From an uncultured Mycoplasmatota bacterium (GTDB lineage Bacteria > Bacillota_I > Bacilli_A > RF39 > UBA660): DNA of 39,596 nucleotides. The DNA is taken from contig CAMMMG010000008.1 in assembly GCA_946497925.1 (NCBI GenBank), positions 1 through 39,596 of the forward strand, written 5' to 3'. This document shows positions 8,322 through 16,600 of the stretch, piece by piece (within the stretch, counting starts at the first letter, position 1; every line of letters starts with the position of its first letter). The notes below the pieces were generated by a model, which saw only the letters and a list, made by a program, of their open reading frames with translations, searched no databases and had not been told where the DNA came from. The translations under genes were made by a program, and so were the position numbers.

Positions 8322-8397
8322 TCACGGAATAAAATTACGAAATCTCACGGAATAATTTTCTTAAAAAGTGTCCACTGAAATCCTTAAAAAGTGTTCA
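8322..8397. repeat. two pairs of short direct repeats, possible remnant of an IS21-type element end
   Basis: TCACGGAATAA occurs at 8322-8332 and 8345-8355. CTTAAAAAGTGTYCA occurs at 8360-8374 and 8383-8397. Both pairs have the same 23-nt period. Multiple short subterminal repeats with a GTGTCCA core resemble the ends of IS21-family elements as I remember them. No istA/istB genes are present. The block sits immediately upstream of a gene that has lost its N-terminal domain. Confidence 0.4.
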
Positions 8398-8450
8398 TTT
8401 GATTTAATAAATTTAAAAATATAGTAAGTTAATAATAGGAGAAGTAAACT

Positions 8451-9362
8451 ATGAGCTTAAGAGACAAAGATTATATGGAAACAATGAGTCTTTATGAATC
8501 AGGTGATTCTACTGGTGTTGTTTCTATAACTGATATGTTAGATAATAAAAATATTAATAAGAATACTGGAGAAGTAAAAATTAGAGAACTTGCTACTCTC
8601 TTGATAAGAGGAGGCTGGAAAGAAAGTTTAAAAGTAAAAAAAGAAAGTTATCCTTTAATACCAAAGAGTTATATCGACTCAATATTAAATGTAAAACTAG
8701 ATGAAGAAGAAAAAGTAAGAGATAAGAATAAAATGAATATGTTATTAAAATCTTTAGCAAGAAATGAATCTAGAATAATAAGTAATAAAACACTTATAAG
8801 AGATATTAAAGAACATGAAATTAAAAGTAATATTTTATCTAGTAGAACTACACTTTTAGATTATCTAGATTTTTTTGAAAGAATGCATTTAATAGAAAAT
8901 CAAGAGCCATATAGTTCTAATTATCATTCTCCAGAAAGAGTAGGGAAATCAGTTAAAAGACATTTTGTTGATCCCTCTCTTGCTTGTTCTCTTTTAAATC
9001 TCAATGTTGATAAATTAATAGGTGATTTAAACACATTTGGATTTCTCTTTGAAGCTCTTGTAGAAAGAGATTTAAGAATTTATATGGATTATTTAGATGG
9101 TAAAATATATCATTTTAGAGATAATGTTAGTGGTTTAAAAGTAGATACAATACTAGAATTCGAAGATGGAGAATATGCTGCAGTTGAAATAAAACTAGGG
9201 TATAATGAAGTAGATGATGCAATTAAAAATTTAAAAGAGTTTTATAATAATATGATAAAAAAGCCTAAATTTATGTGTGTTATAGTTGGAATCTTAGAAG
9301 CTGCTTATAAAGATCCTGATACTTCTATTTATGTAGTACCAATAACAGCTTTAAAACCATAA
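8451..9362 (+). CDS. DUF4143-type protein lacking its N-terminal AAA ATPase domain (truncated)
   Basis: A 303-residue protein matching the C-terminal two thirds of the large AAA_14/DUF4143 ATP-binding family. 'MSLYESGDSTG' near residue 12 normally follows the ATPase domain. A winged-helix-like region and the DUF4143 nuclease-like part follow: 'HFVDPSLACSLL', 'GFLFEALVERDL', and a D-(x)n-E-x-K pattern in 'LKVDTILEF...AAVEIKLG'. Full-length relatives have roughly 400-440 residues with a Walker A near the start. Here that part is absent, and the 134 bp upstream hold IS-end-like repeats instead. A reasonable ribosome binding site (AGGAG before ATG 8451) means a product could still be made. It is best treated as a decayed, formerly mobile or defence-associated gene. 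An intact truncated paralogue cannot be excluded. Confidence 0.65.
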   Translation: MSLRDKDYMETMSLYESGDSTGVVSITDMLDNKNINKNTGEVKIRELATLLIRGGWKESLKVKKESYPLIPKSYIDSILNVKLDEEEKVRDKNKMNMLLKSLARNESRIISNKTLIRDIKEHEIKSNILSSRTTLLDYLDFFERMHLIENQEPYSSNYHSPERVGKSVKRHFVDPSLACSLLNLNVDKLIGDLNTFGFLFEALVERDLRIYMDYLDGKIYHFRDNVSGLKVDTILEFEDGEYAAVEIKLGYNEVDDAIKNLKEFYNNMIKKPKFMCVIVGILEAAYKDPDTSIYVVPITALKP

Positions 9363-9364
9363 GA

Positions 9365-9394
9365 AAAGAGATAAGTTTGTTTGCTTATCTCTTT
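9365..9394. terminator. bidirectional terminator
   Basis: An 11-bp perfect stem, AAAGAGATAAG (9365-9375) with CTTATCTCTTT (9384-9394), around an 8-nt loop. It lies between the convergent DUF4143 remnant and the LCP gene, with A and T tracts on the two sides, and could serve both. Confidence 0.7.
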
Positions 9395-11402
9395 ATTCAT
9401 CGGGTTGTTCTGGTTCTTCTACTATATCATTGTCTTCTGGAGGAACAACTGGTTCTATAGGATTAACAGGTACTTCAGGTTCTGTTGGCTCTTCAGGTTC
9501 AGTAGGTTCATTAGTTGGTGGTGTTGGGTTTGTCGTAGTACTATCGTTACTATTGCTACTATCATCTTCAGGTTCAGTAGAACTAGTTCCACCTGATAAT
9601 GTTAATACAACGCTACCACTTATTAAATCTATTCTCTTATTAGCAGGAAGACTTTGACTAACTACATAGCCACTGTTTCCTTTAAATGTAACTCTTATTC
9701 CATGAGCATTGGCATAACTTTCCGCTTGACTCATACTATCTCCAGTAAAGTCAGGTAATAAATCATAGGTAAAGGCTGTTTTGTAAGGACCTGTTCCAGT
9801 TACAGTTTTCTCATAATCTTCATCATTAATAGAGAAAGAGAATTCTTTAATCATTTCAGGTTCTTCTTGTTCAAGATTAACTTTCATCGCTTTTACAATA
9901 TCATCTCTACTTGCAGTGTTTGGTACATAATCCCATAAAACCATTCTACTTCTTTCATCATAAATCATTTGACCAGTACCATCTAAATATAATTGTTCAA
10001 TATTAATAAGATCAGCATCATCTTTTTGTAAAGAATTATTCATAATATCTTTTGCAATATCATAGAATGATAAAATCTGTTGTTCTGTAAAGTTAGTATC
10101 AAGATTATTTGTAACAGTATTTAACACATCCATAACTTGATTAATACTCTTCATATCTTTAACTTTATTTAATATTCCCTCGATAACTAATTGTTGATTT
10201 AAGCCTCTATCTAAATCTCCTGCTGCAAGTTGTTTTCTATTTCTTGCAAGTACTAAAGCTTGTTCTCCATTTAATGTTTGAACTCCTGCATTTATGCAAA
10301 CTTGTCCTTCACGGTTAGAATTATCAGTACATAAGTCTTGAGGAACTTCAACAGTAATACCACCTAATGTATCAACTAAACTAACTAATCCTTTAAAATT
10401 AATTTTAGCATAATAATCAATAGTAACATCAAAATAGTTTTCAATAGTATCCATCATACAGTCAGTACCATAAGCGGCAGCATGTGTTATTTTATTTTCA
10501 GGATTACCACTCCAACATGCTATTGGTACATAACTATCTCTTGGAATACTTAACATTGTTGCATTTAAAGTATTAGGATTAAACGTAACTAATATTAAAC
10601 TATCACCATTTGCAACAGTATTCTTAGATAGTCCTTCTTCAGCAGAATCAACACCCATCAAAAGGATTGTAAATGGCTCTGTTACAGATTTTCCTGCTGA
10701 TGAATTTCTACTACTAGTTTTTCTCATTTTTTTCTCTTGAGTTAAAATAATTTTTGTGTCTTCACTAATATTTTGGTATGTTTCCATGCTAGTAAACATA
10801 GAAGGATAATCAGTAGGAACAAAGATAGAATCAACTTCACCTTCATATAAATCTGCCATCGCTGTAAAGTAATCCTCATATTCAACTATTTCATTATCAT
10901 CTTTTAATTTATTCTCATCAATAACTTCATTTGGAATAATATTTCCTTCAGGAGATGACTCATCAGAAAGTATTCCTATGGTATTATCTTTTAAGTCTTT
11001 TACATCTTCTATTTCACTACTACTTGGTACAATTAAACTACTAGAGTAGGTAACAGTATCTCTATTAATACTAGATAGAGTTCCATAAGCATACATTATT
11101 AAACCACTAATTGCACAGTTTATAATTAGATATAATATTAAAAAGAAAGTTAAAAGTCTTACTTTTTTTTCTTTATGTCGTCTTTTAGATCTAACTTTAA
11201 AAATAATTATTAAATCAAAAACAACAAATATTCCTATAATAATATATCTTATTACTTCTTCAATTGGTCCTAATAATAGGATATTATATATGGCAAAAAG
11301 ATTACTTAATATAACGATAATACTTAATATCGCAAGCCATAATCTACATTTCTTCTTTTTCTTATCTTTTTTTTCTTCAGTATTCTCTTTATTCTTTCTC
11401 AT
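9393..11402 (-). CDS. LytR-CpsA-Psr family cell-wall ligase with three membrane helices, a binding-protein-like insert and a C-terminal PASTA domain
   Basis: A 669-residue protein. A basic N-terminus is followed by hydrophobic segments at about residues 20-44, 50-70 and 82-106. Residues about 125-225 resemble part of a solute-binding-protein domain ('DLKDNTIGILSDESSPEGN', 'EGEVDSIFVP'). The LCP domain spans about 243-440, with 'FTILLMGVDS', 'GDSLILVTFNP', 'MLSIPRDSYVPI' and the Arg-rich 'LARNRK...GDLDRG'. LCP enzymes transfer undecaprenyl-linked glycopolymers to peptidoglycan outside the membrane. A PASTA-like module (about 535-603) and a Pro/Glu-rich tail close the protein. The PASTA part would hold the enzyme on peptidoglycan. 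ATG 11402 follows GGAGGT by 7 nt. It is divergent from the dockerin-glucosaminidase operon, so both wall units may be co-controlled. Confidence 0.85.
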   Translation of the reverse strand: MRKNKENTEEKKDKKKKKCRLWLAILSIIVILSNLFAIYNILLLGPIEEVIRYIIIGIFVVFDLIIIFKVRSKRRHKEKKVRLLTFFLILYLIINCAISGLIMYAYGTLSSINRDTVTYSSSLIVPSSSEIEDVKDLKDNTIGILSDESSPEGNIIPNEVIDENKLKDDNEIVEYEDYFTAMADLYEGEVDSIFVPTDYPSMFTSMETYQNISEDTKIILTQEKKMRKTSSRNSSAGKSVTEPFTILLMGVDSAEEGLSKNTVANGDSLILVTFNPNTLNATMLSIPRDSYVPIACWSGNPENKITHAAAYGTDCMMDTIENYFDVTIDYYAKINFKGLVSLVDTLGGITVEVPQDLCTDNSNREGQVCINAGVQTLNGEQALVLARNRKQLAAGDLDRGLNQQLVIEGILNKVKDMKSINQVMDVLNTVTNNLDTNFTEQQILSFYDIAKDIMNNSLQKDDADLINIEQLYLDGTGQMIYDERSRMVLWDYVPNTASRDDIVKAMKVNLEQEEPEMIKEFSFSINDEDYEKTVTGTGPYKTAFTYDLLPDFTGDSMSQAESYANAHGIRVTFKGNSGYVVSQSLPANKRIDLISGSVVLTLSGGTSSTEPEDDSSNSNDSTTTNPTPPTNEPTEPEEPTEPEVPVNPIEPVVPPEDNDIVEEPEQPDE

Positions 11403-11440
11403 TAAATGACCTCCACGTAAACAAAAAACTATACCCTATA

Positions 11441-11469
11441 ATTATAGACTATAATTTTCTATCTTTCAA
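11441..11469 (-). promoter_or_regulatory. promoter for the LCP gene
   Basis: TTGAAA (11469-11464), a 17-nt spacer and TATAAT (11446-11441) on the minus strand. Transcription would start near 11434, about 30 nt before the LCP start codon. Confidence 0.6.
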
Positions 11470-11542
11470 CCTCTATACTTTTGTTTGTATTGTAAAGTTG
11501 ACGGTTAATTGTATCTTTTTTAGAGAAATTTGTAGAATATTC

Positions 11543-11551
11543 TGTTATAAT
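11543..11551 (+). promoter_or_regulatory. extended -10 promoter for the glucosaminidase/cohesin operon
   Basis: The sequence TGTTATAAT forms an extended -10 (TGn plus TATAAT at 11546-11551), about 30 nt before ATG 11581. No good -35 is visible, which is common with extended -10 elements. Confidence 0.5.
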
Positions 11552-11580
11552 GTAAATAGAAGGATAGGAGTTGATAGTGT

Positions 11581-13398
11581 ATGAAGAAGTTAATTAGTAT
11601 TTTACTCATCTTTGTTATGCTTTTTACTTTTATTCCTGTTGTTAATGCAAGTAGTTATATAGTGTTAAATACTAATAAATATTTTAGGGAAAAACCAGGG
11701 GGTGCTTTAATTACAGGTGTTACTGATGGAGTATTAGTAGCAGGTACTAAAGTTGATGTAATTAGTACTGATGGTGAGAGTGGTCATGGTTGTAAGAATG
11801 CTTGGTATAAGGTTAGGTATAATGACTTAGAAGGATATATTTGTTCAAGTGACCAGGCAATTATAGATATCGCTGATGTAGACCTCAATGGTGATTTTGA
11901 AAAGGAAATGTTAAATAAAGGATTTGGGGAAAGTTACTTACCTTATTTAAAGGCAATACATGAGAAACATCCTAACTGGATATTTACTCCTATATCTATT
12001 GGTGTTTCTTTTGATGAAGCGGTAACTAATGAGAGTTATGGAGAGATTAGTCTAGTAGATGGAACTGATGAGACTTTAAGAAGTAAAGAATGGCCATATT
12101 ATCAAAATGGTACATATAAACAGATAGAACCAGGTTGGTATGTGGCAAGTAGGGATACAGTATCTTATTATTTAGATCCTAGGAACTTTTTATCAGAAGA
12201 ATATATCTTTATGTTTGAAAACTTAAAATATAATTCATCTATTCAAACAGAAGATGCTGTTAGAGGGGTTACTAGTGGAACTTTCTTAAATACTAATGAA
12301 TACTTAAATATCTTAATGAAGACTGCTAGAACTTATAATGTTAGTCCAGTATACCTTGCTAGTAGGATTAGACAAGAAAAAGGTAGTACTGATAGTATTT
12401 CAACTACAGGAGGTAGTTTTACTTTCTCAGTTGATAATAGTTGTTTGAATAATTTAGGTTATGCAAGTAATATTGATAGTTGGAATGCTCTTAATTCTTG
12501 TGGTAATGGTAAGACTTATAGTGGTATTTATAACTACTTCAATATAGGTGCTTATAGTTCTTATCAGTCTCCACAAATTAGAGGCTTGATATGGGCAAAT
12601 GGAGGATATGATGCTTCTGTTACTAGTTATTTAAGACCTTGGAATAGTAAAGAAAGAGCGATTATGGGTGGTACTGAATATATCGCTAGTAAATATATTA
12701 ATGCTAATCAAAATACTCTATATTATCAAAAGTTTAATGTATCACCTGATGCAGTTTATCCTATGTATACACATCAATATATGACTAATATAAGGGCTCA
12801 TTCACAGGAAGCATATAGTATTTATAAAAGTTATAAGAATAATAATCTTTTAAATAATGCTTATGAATTTCTAATACCTGTTTATAATGATATGCCTAAT
12901 GATAATGAAGTAATTTTACCCGATGATGATAGTGAAGAAGAAATAGTTACAACTCCTGATATTGATGTAAATACTGGTGTTCTTGGTTCTGGTTTTAAGA
13001 TAAATGGAGACGTTATTTCTAATATTTCTTTTAATACCAATATAGATACTATTAATAGTAAGTTAAGTAGTGTTAATGCTAATTTAAAAGTTACTAGTTA
13101 CTTAGATAGATATGGAAATAAGGCTAGTGGTAATGTTGGTACTGGAGATACTTTAGTAATTAGTAATGGTTCTACTGCTAAGTCTTATAAAGTTGTTATC
13201 TATGGTGATAATAATGGTGATGGTAAGACTAGTATTGTTGATTTATTAAGAGTTCAAAAAGATATTTTAGGAAGTAGTAATTTATCTACTTATGATAGGA
13301 AAGCTAGTGATACTAATAGAGATGGTAAAGTTGATGTAGTAGACCTACTTAGAGTTCAAAAACAAATACTTGGTAATAGTACAATAGAACAGGGGTGA
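11581..13398 (+). CDS. secreted endo-beta-N-acetylglucosaminidase with SH3 domain and C-terminal type I dockerin
   Basis: A 605-residue protein with a 23-residue signal peptide (cleavage after VVNA). A bacterial SH3 domain lies at about 28-95. The glucosaminidase domain (LytD/Lyz2 type) spans about 225-410, with 'YNVSPVYLASRIRQEKG', 'YNYFNIGAYS' and 'YITHQYMTNIR'-like landmarks; the likely catalytic Glu is in 'RQEKG'. It would cleave the glycan strands of peptidoglycan. A beta-rich linker module (about 470-540) precedes a dockerin with two EF-hand-like calcium loops, DNNGDG at about 543 and DTNRDG at about 577. Both loops are followed by D-L-L-R-V-Q-K. Dockerins bind cohesins, and the next gene, almost overlapping, encodes one. 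This suggests a wall hydrolase docked on a membrane partner. Confidence 0.88.
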   Translation: MKKLISILLIFVMLFTFIPVVNASSYIVLNTNKYFREKPGGALITGVTDGVLVAGTKVDVISTDGESGHGCKNAWYKVRYNDLEGYICSSDQAIIDIADVDLNGDFEKEMLNKGFGESYLPYLKAIHEKHPNWIFTPISIGVSFDEAVTNESYGEISLVDGTDETLRSKEWPYYQNGTYKQIEPGWYVASRDTVSYYLDPRNFLSEEYIFMFENLKYNSSIQTEDAVRGVTSGTFLNTNEYLNILMKTARTYNVSPVYLASRIRQEKGSTDSISTTGGSFTFSVDNSCLNNLGYASNIDSWNALNSCGNGKTYSGIYNYFNIGAYSSYQSPQIRGLIWANGGYDASVTSYLRPWNSKERAIMGGTEYIASKYINANQNTLYYQKFNVSPDAVYPMYTHQYMTNIRAHSQEAYSIYKSYKNNNLLNNAYEFLIPVYNDMPNDNEVILPDDDSEEEIVTTPDIDVNTGVLGSGFKINGDVISNISFNTNIDTINSKLSSVNANLKVTSYLDRYGNKASGNVGTGDTLVISNGSTAKSYKVVIYGDNNGDGKTSIVDLLRVQKDILGSSNLSTYDRKASDTNRDGKVDVVDLLRVQKQILGNSTIEQG

Positions 13399-13403
13399 TT
13401 AAC

Positions 13404-14729
13404 TTGAAAAAAATATTATTTATATTAGGACTTAGCTTCCTTTTCTTTTGCCCTCATGTAGTAGAGGCTGCTTCTATTTCTGTAGCAGGGACTACTGCAA
13501 CTGGAACAGTTGGAGGCAATATTACAGTAGGTGTTACTATAAGTGAAAGTAGTGGTTTAGGAAGTTGGGAATTTAGTTTAGATTATGATAGTAATAAACT
13601 ACAACTTTTAAGTGGTAATACCCATGTAGTTGGTTATGTCGATGGCGAGGGTCAGACTAGTCAAAGTTATACTTATACTTTTAGAGTTAAAGGTACTGGT
13701 TCTACTACTATATCTGTAGTAAATACCTCTATCGCTTCATGGGATGAAGTAGTTACTAGTCCAACTGATAGTACAACTATTAATTTAATTAGTAGACAAG
13801 AAGTAGAGAAAAATTATAGTAGTGATAACAATCTTGCTAGTTTAGAAGTAGAAGGCCTTACTTTAAGTCCCGAGTTTAATAGTGATACTACTAATTATAG
13901 TGTGGAAGCAGAAGCTGGAACTACTAGTGTTACGGTTAATGCTAAGGCAAGTGATAGTAAAGCTAGTATAACTGGTACAGGAGATGTAGAAATTCATGAG
14001 GGTGCTAATACTATAAATGTTGTGGTAGAAGCAGAAAATGGTTCTACTAAAACTTATACAATAGTAGTTAATGTTAAAGAAAAAGATCCTATAAATGTAA
14101 AAGTTAATAAAGATAACTTAAGTGTCATTAGAAAAACTGATGAGTTAAAAGACTTAATTAAAGATTATTATGTAGATACAACAGTTAAAATTAATGATGA
14201 AGAAGTACCTGCTTATAAAATAGAAGCCTTAGACATTACTTTAGTCGCTTTAAAAGATGAGAAAGGTAATATTAAATTTTATATCTATGATGATGGAGAT
14301 TATACTTTATATCAAGAATTAGGTAGTGATTTACTTACTATTCATCTTTTAGATAATGGTAAAATTCCTCCTAACTATAAAAAATATACAGTTAATATAG
14401 ATGGAGAAGAATATACAGTTTATAAACTAAATAAAAAGTCTAAATACTATTTAGTATATGGTGAGAATGTAGAAACAGGTAAAAAAGGATTATATTTATA
14501 TGATAGTGTTGATAAGACTATACAAAGATATTATACTGAAGAAGTAGATAGTCTAAAAGATGAGTTAAAAATTAATTCTTATATAATAGTTGGTCTTACT
14601 TGTTTAATAGTTTTATTATTAATAATTTTCTTAATAGCTTTACATACTAAAAATAATGATAAAAGAAGAAAGAAAAAAGAACTAAAAAAAAGATTAAAAC
14701 AAGAAAAAAATGATTTCTTGAAAGATTAG
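13404..14729 (+). CDS. membrane-anchored cohesin-domain protein with cadherin-like beta-sandwich
   Basis: A 441-residue protein with a signal peptide of about 22 residues (cleavage near VVEA). A cohesin-like domain spans about 24-135 ('GGNITVGVTISESSGLGSW', 'SLDYDSNKLQLL', 'YTFRVKGTGSTTISV'). A cadherin-like beta-sandwich spans about 145-225 ('LASLEVEGLTLSPEFNSDT', 'TKTYTIVVNV'). About 160 unassigned residues follow, then one transmembrane helix (about 390-414) and a Lys/Arg-rich cytoplasmic tail. Cohesins bind dockerins, and the preceding gene ends in one, so this is the obvious receptor and would tether the glucosaminidase at the membrane. A GTG at 13395 overlaps the previous stop; TTG 13404, 6 nt after AGGGGTG, fits the ribosome binding site and signal peptide better. 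The specificity of the pair is inferred, not shown. Confidence 0.8.
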   Translation: MKKILFILGLSFLFFCPHVVEAASISVAGTTATGTVGGNITVGVTISESSGLGSWEFSLDYDSNKLQLLSGNTHVVGYVDGEGQTSQSYTYTFRVKGTGSTTISVVNTSIASWDEVVTSPTDSTTINLISRQEVEKNYSSDNNLASLEVEGLTLSPEFNSDTTNYSVEAEAGTTSVTVNAKASDSKASITGTGDVEIHEGANTINVVVEAENGSTKTYTIVVNVKEKDPINVKVNKDNLSVIRKTDELKDLIKDYYVDTTVKINDEEVPAYKIEALDITLVALKDEKGNIKFYIYDDGDYTLYQELGSDLLTIHLLDNGKIPPNYKKYTVNIDGEEYTVYKLNKKSKYYLVYGENVETGKKGLYLYDSVDKTIQRYYTEEVDSLKDELKINSYIIVGLTCLIVLLLIIFLIALHTKNNDKRRKKKELKKRLKQEKNDFLKD

Positions 14730-14739
14730 GAGTGTAATT

Positions 14740-15378
14740 ATGGAAGTTAAACATCATAGTAAAAAGTTAGGTATCATGATACTTATTGGTTTTCTATTAA
14801 TTGTTATAGGAATTATATCCTATATTGTTATTAATTATAATGATGATCAAGCTGAAGTTAAGAAGAGAATGGAAACGGTTAGAGATTCTTATGAGGCTTT
14901 TAAAACAGATGTAGAGTCTTTTAATAGTATTAGAGATAATATTTATAATAGTGTTATTACTGATAATATGTACTATCAAACACTAAAAGATAATGATGCT
15001 AGTTTTAAAGAGTTATATAAAAGTTATAGTGAAAGTTTAGATAAAATTGATAAAGACTATATGAAAGTAAAAGATAAATGTATCAATGTTTTACATCCTG
15101 AAGCAGATGTTAATAATAAGTGTGAAGCGATTGTTTCTTCTTATGAAGAAGTTGTTAATACTTATATAAGTGATGTTAATAATTATAATAACTTAATCAC
15201 TTCTTATAATAAATGGTTAAGTGATACTAATAGTAGTGATGTTAAGTTAGAGGAAATAAAGTTAGATAGAGATTATATAGATATAAATGGTGATAGAGAG
15301 TATAATGGAAGAAAAGATGAAGATATTAATATAAGTGATGAAGAAGAGGATAATACAGGAGTGGTACCTGATGAATAA
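14740..15378 (+). CDS. membrane-anchored helical (coiled-coil) extracytoplasmic protein, unknown function
   Basis: A 212-residue protein. A basic N-terminus (KHHSKK) is followed by one transmembrane helix at about residues 10-30. About 150 residues of predicted helix come next, with heptad-like Lys/Glu/Leu/Tyr spacing, and an acidic Asp/Glu-rich tail. One Cys pair (near residues 113 and 126, around 'DKCINV' and 'NKCEAI') could form a disulfide. I do not recognise a family. It starts 10 nt after the cohesin protein and overlaps the NAGPA gene by 8 nt, so it is part of the envelope operon. By position it may be an accessory or spacer subunit of the cohesin/glucosaminidase assembly; that is only inference. 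Confidence 0.65.
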   Translation: MEVKHHSKKLGIMILIGFLLIVIGIISYIVINYNDDQAEVKKRMETVRDSYEAFKTDVESFNSIRDNIYNSVITDNMYYQTLKDNDASFKELYKSYSESLDKIDKDYMKVKDKCINVLHPEADVNNKCEAIVSSYEEVVNTYISDVNNYNNLITSYNKWLSDTNSSDVKLEEIKLDRDYIDINGDREYNGRKDEDINISDEEEDNTGVVPDE

Positions 15379-16456
15379 GAATGACTTAGATAAGACAATT
15401 TTAATGCCTAGTATTGCTAGTGAAATAAAAAAAGAAAAAAGAAAAGATAAAAAGATAATTACAAAAATTATAATTGCGCTATTTATAATAGGAAGTTCTT
15501 TTTCTTTGTTTCTTTTTTATGGCCCAATAGATGCCTTTAGAAATTTTTGGATTACTTCTGCGATGACTTCTATGTCTCATCAATACTTGGCTACTTGGTT
15601 TTATAATGATGATGTTATTAATGAAGTACTTGCTAATAATCATATAATTGAAGTTGATGAGAATACTAATCCTGATTTAATTAATTTTAAAGATTATGAT
15701 TCTGATGCTAAGATATATAAGAACGAATATGAAAAACAAATATTAACAAAAGACCCAGGTAACGATTTATATAAAGTTATTGAAGTTAGTGGTAGTGGTT
15801 ATCAAGGTTATTTAGTAGCGATATATGATCCGTCAAGAGTTTCTATTGCGACAACTGCTTATCTTGGTAAAAGAGGAGAAGCGATTACAACGGTTGCAAA
15901 GAGGGAAAATGCTATAGTTGCTATTAATGCTGGAGGCTTTTATGACCCTGATTGGAATAGCAATGGTGCCTTACCTCATGGAACAGTTATCAAAGATGGA
16001 AAGATTGTAAGTGACTATGAAGATGCTAGAATGGGTGGAGGTTTCGTTGGATTTACTGAAGATGATAAACTAGTACTAGGTAAGATGACGGCAGAAGAAG
16101 CACTTGAAATGGGCATTAGAGATGCTGTTGAGTTTGGACCTTTCTTAATAGTTAATGGTAAGAGTAGTTTTGTTAAAGGTAATGGTGGTTGGGGTATTGC
16201 ACCTAGAACTGCTATTGGTCAAAGAGAAGATGGTATAGTCTTATTCTTAGTAATTAATGGACGTCTTGCCACATCTATTGGTGCAGATATGGGAGACTTA
16301 ACTGAGATAATGGAAAACTACGGTGCTGTTAATGCTGCTAATATGGATGGTGGAAGTTCTAGTGCTTTAGTTATAAATAATGAAATTATTAATACACCAG
16401 TTGCAGGTGGTGATAATGGTCTTAGAGATATACCAACATTTTGGATAGTTAAGTAA
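15371..16456 (+). CDS. NAGPA-family phosphodiester glycosidase domain protein, membrane-anchored
   Basis: A 361-residue protein with a cytoplasmic basic segment and a single membrane helix (about 31-52). The NAGPA domain spans about 150-361: 'AIVAINAGGFYDP', 'PHGTVIKDGKIVSD', 'APRTAIGQREDGIVLFLVING' and 'NYGAVNAANMDGGSSSALV'. The family is named after the mammalian enzyme that removes GlcNAc from a phosphodiester. Bacterial members occur in wall and exopolysaccharide loci and are thought to act on glycopolymer phosphodiesters outside the membrane. An upstream frame begins at 15335, but ATG 15371 lies 9 nt after AGGAG and overlaps the previous stop (ATGAATAA), a normal translational-coupling layout. 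It is the last gene of the wall operon before the tRNA. Confidence 0.85.
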   Translation: MNKNDLDKTILMPSIASEIKKEKRKDKKIITKIIIALFIIGSSFSLFLFYGPIDAFRNFWITSAMTSMSHQYLATWFYNDDVINEVLANNHIIEVDENTNPDLINFKDYDSDAKIYKNEYEKQILTKDPGNDLYKVIEVSGSGYQGYLVAIYDPSRVSIATTAYLGKRGEAITTVAKRENAIVAINAGGFYDPDWNSNGALPHGTVIKDGKIVSDYEDARMGGGFVGFTEDDKLVLGKMTAEEALEMGIRDAVEFGPFLIVNGKSSFVKGNGGWGIAPRTAIGQREDGIVLFLVINGRLATSIGADMGDLTEIMENYGAVNAANMDGGSSSALVINNEIINTPVAGGDNGLRDIPTFWIVK

Positions 16457-16470
16457 ATTAACTATCCTTT
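16443..16470 (+). terminator. hairpin at the end of the envelope operon
   Basis: GGATAGTT (16443-16450) pairs with AACTATCC (16460-16467) around the stop codon of the NAGPA gene. Only TTT follows, so termination may be weak and some transcripts could read into the tRNA. Confidence 0.5.
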
Positions 16471-16472
16471 AT

Positions 16473-16559
16473 GCAGGAATGGTGGAATAGGTAGACACAC
16501 TATCTTGAGGGGGTAGTGATTAATTAATCGTGCGAGTTCAAATCTCGTTTCCTGCACCA
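16473..16559 (+). tRNA. tRNA-Leu (anticodon GAG)
   Basis: An 87-nt class II tRNA with a long variable arm. The acceptor stem is GCAGGAA (16473-16479) with TTCCTGC (16549-16555), then discriminator A and an encoded CCA. The anticodon stem is CTATC/GGTAG (with one T-G pair) around the loop TTGAGGG, giving anticodon GAG for CUC/CUU leucine codons. The T loop GTTCAAATC is canonical. The gene marks the left edge of an apparently accessory region. Confidence 0.95.
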
Positions 16560-16600
16560 AATTTATAATATATAATAATCTTTAGAGGGTGGTAGTTTAT

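Noticed and set aside
9381-9657. Plus-strand frames opposite the LCP C-terminus
   Set aside because: They mirror the Pro/Glu/Thr-rich tail of the minus-strand gene and have no start signals; they are shadows.
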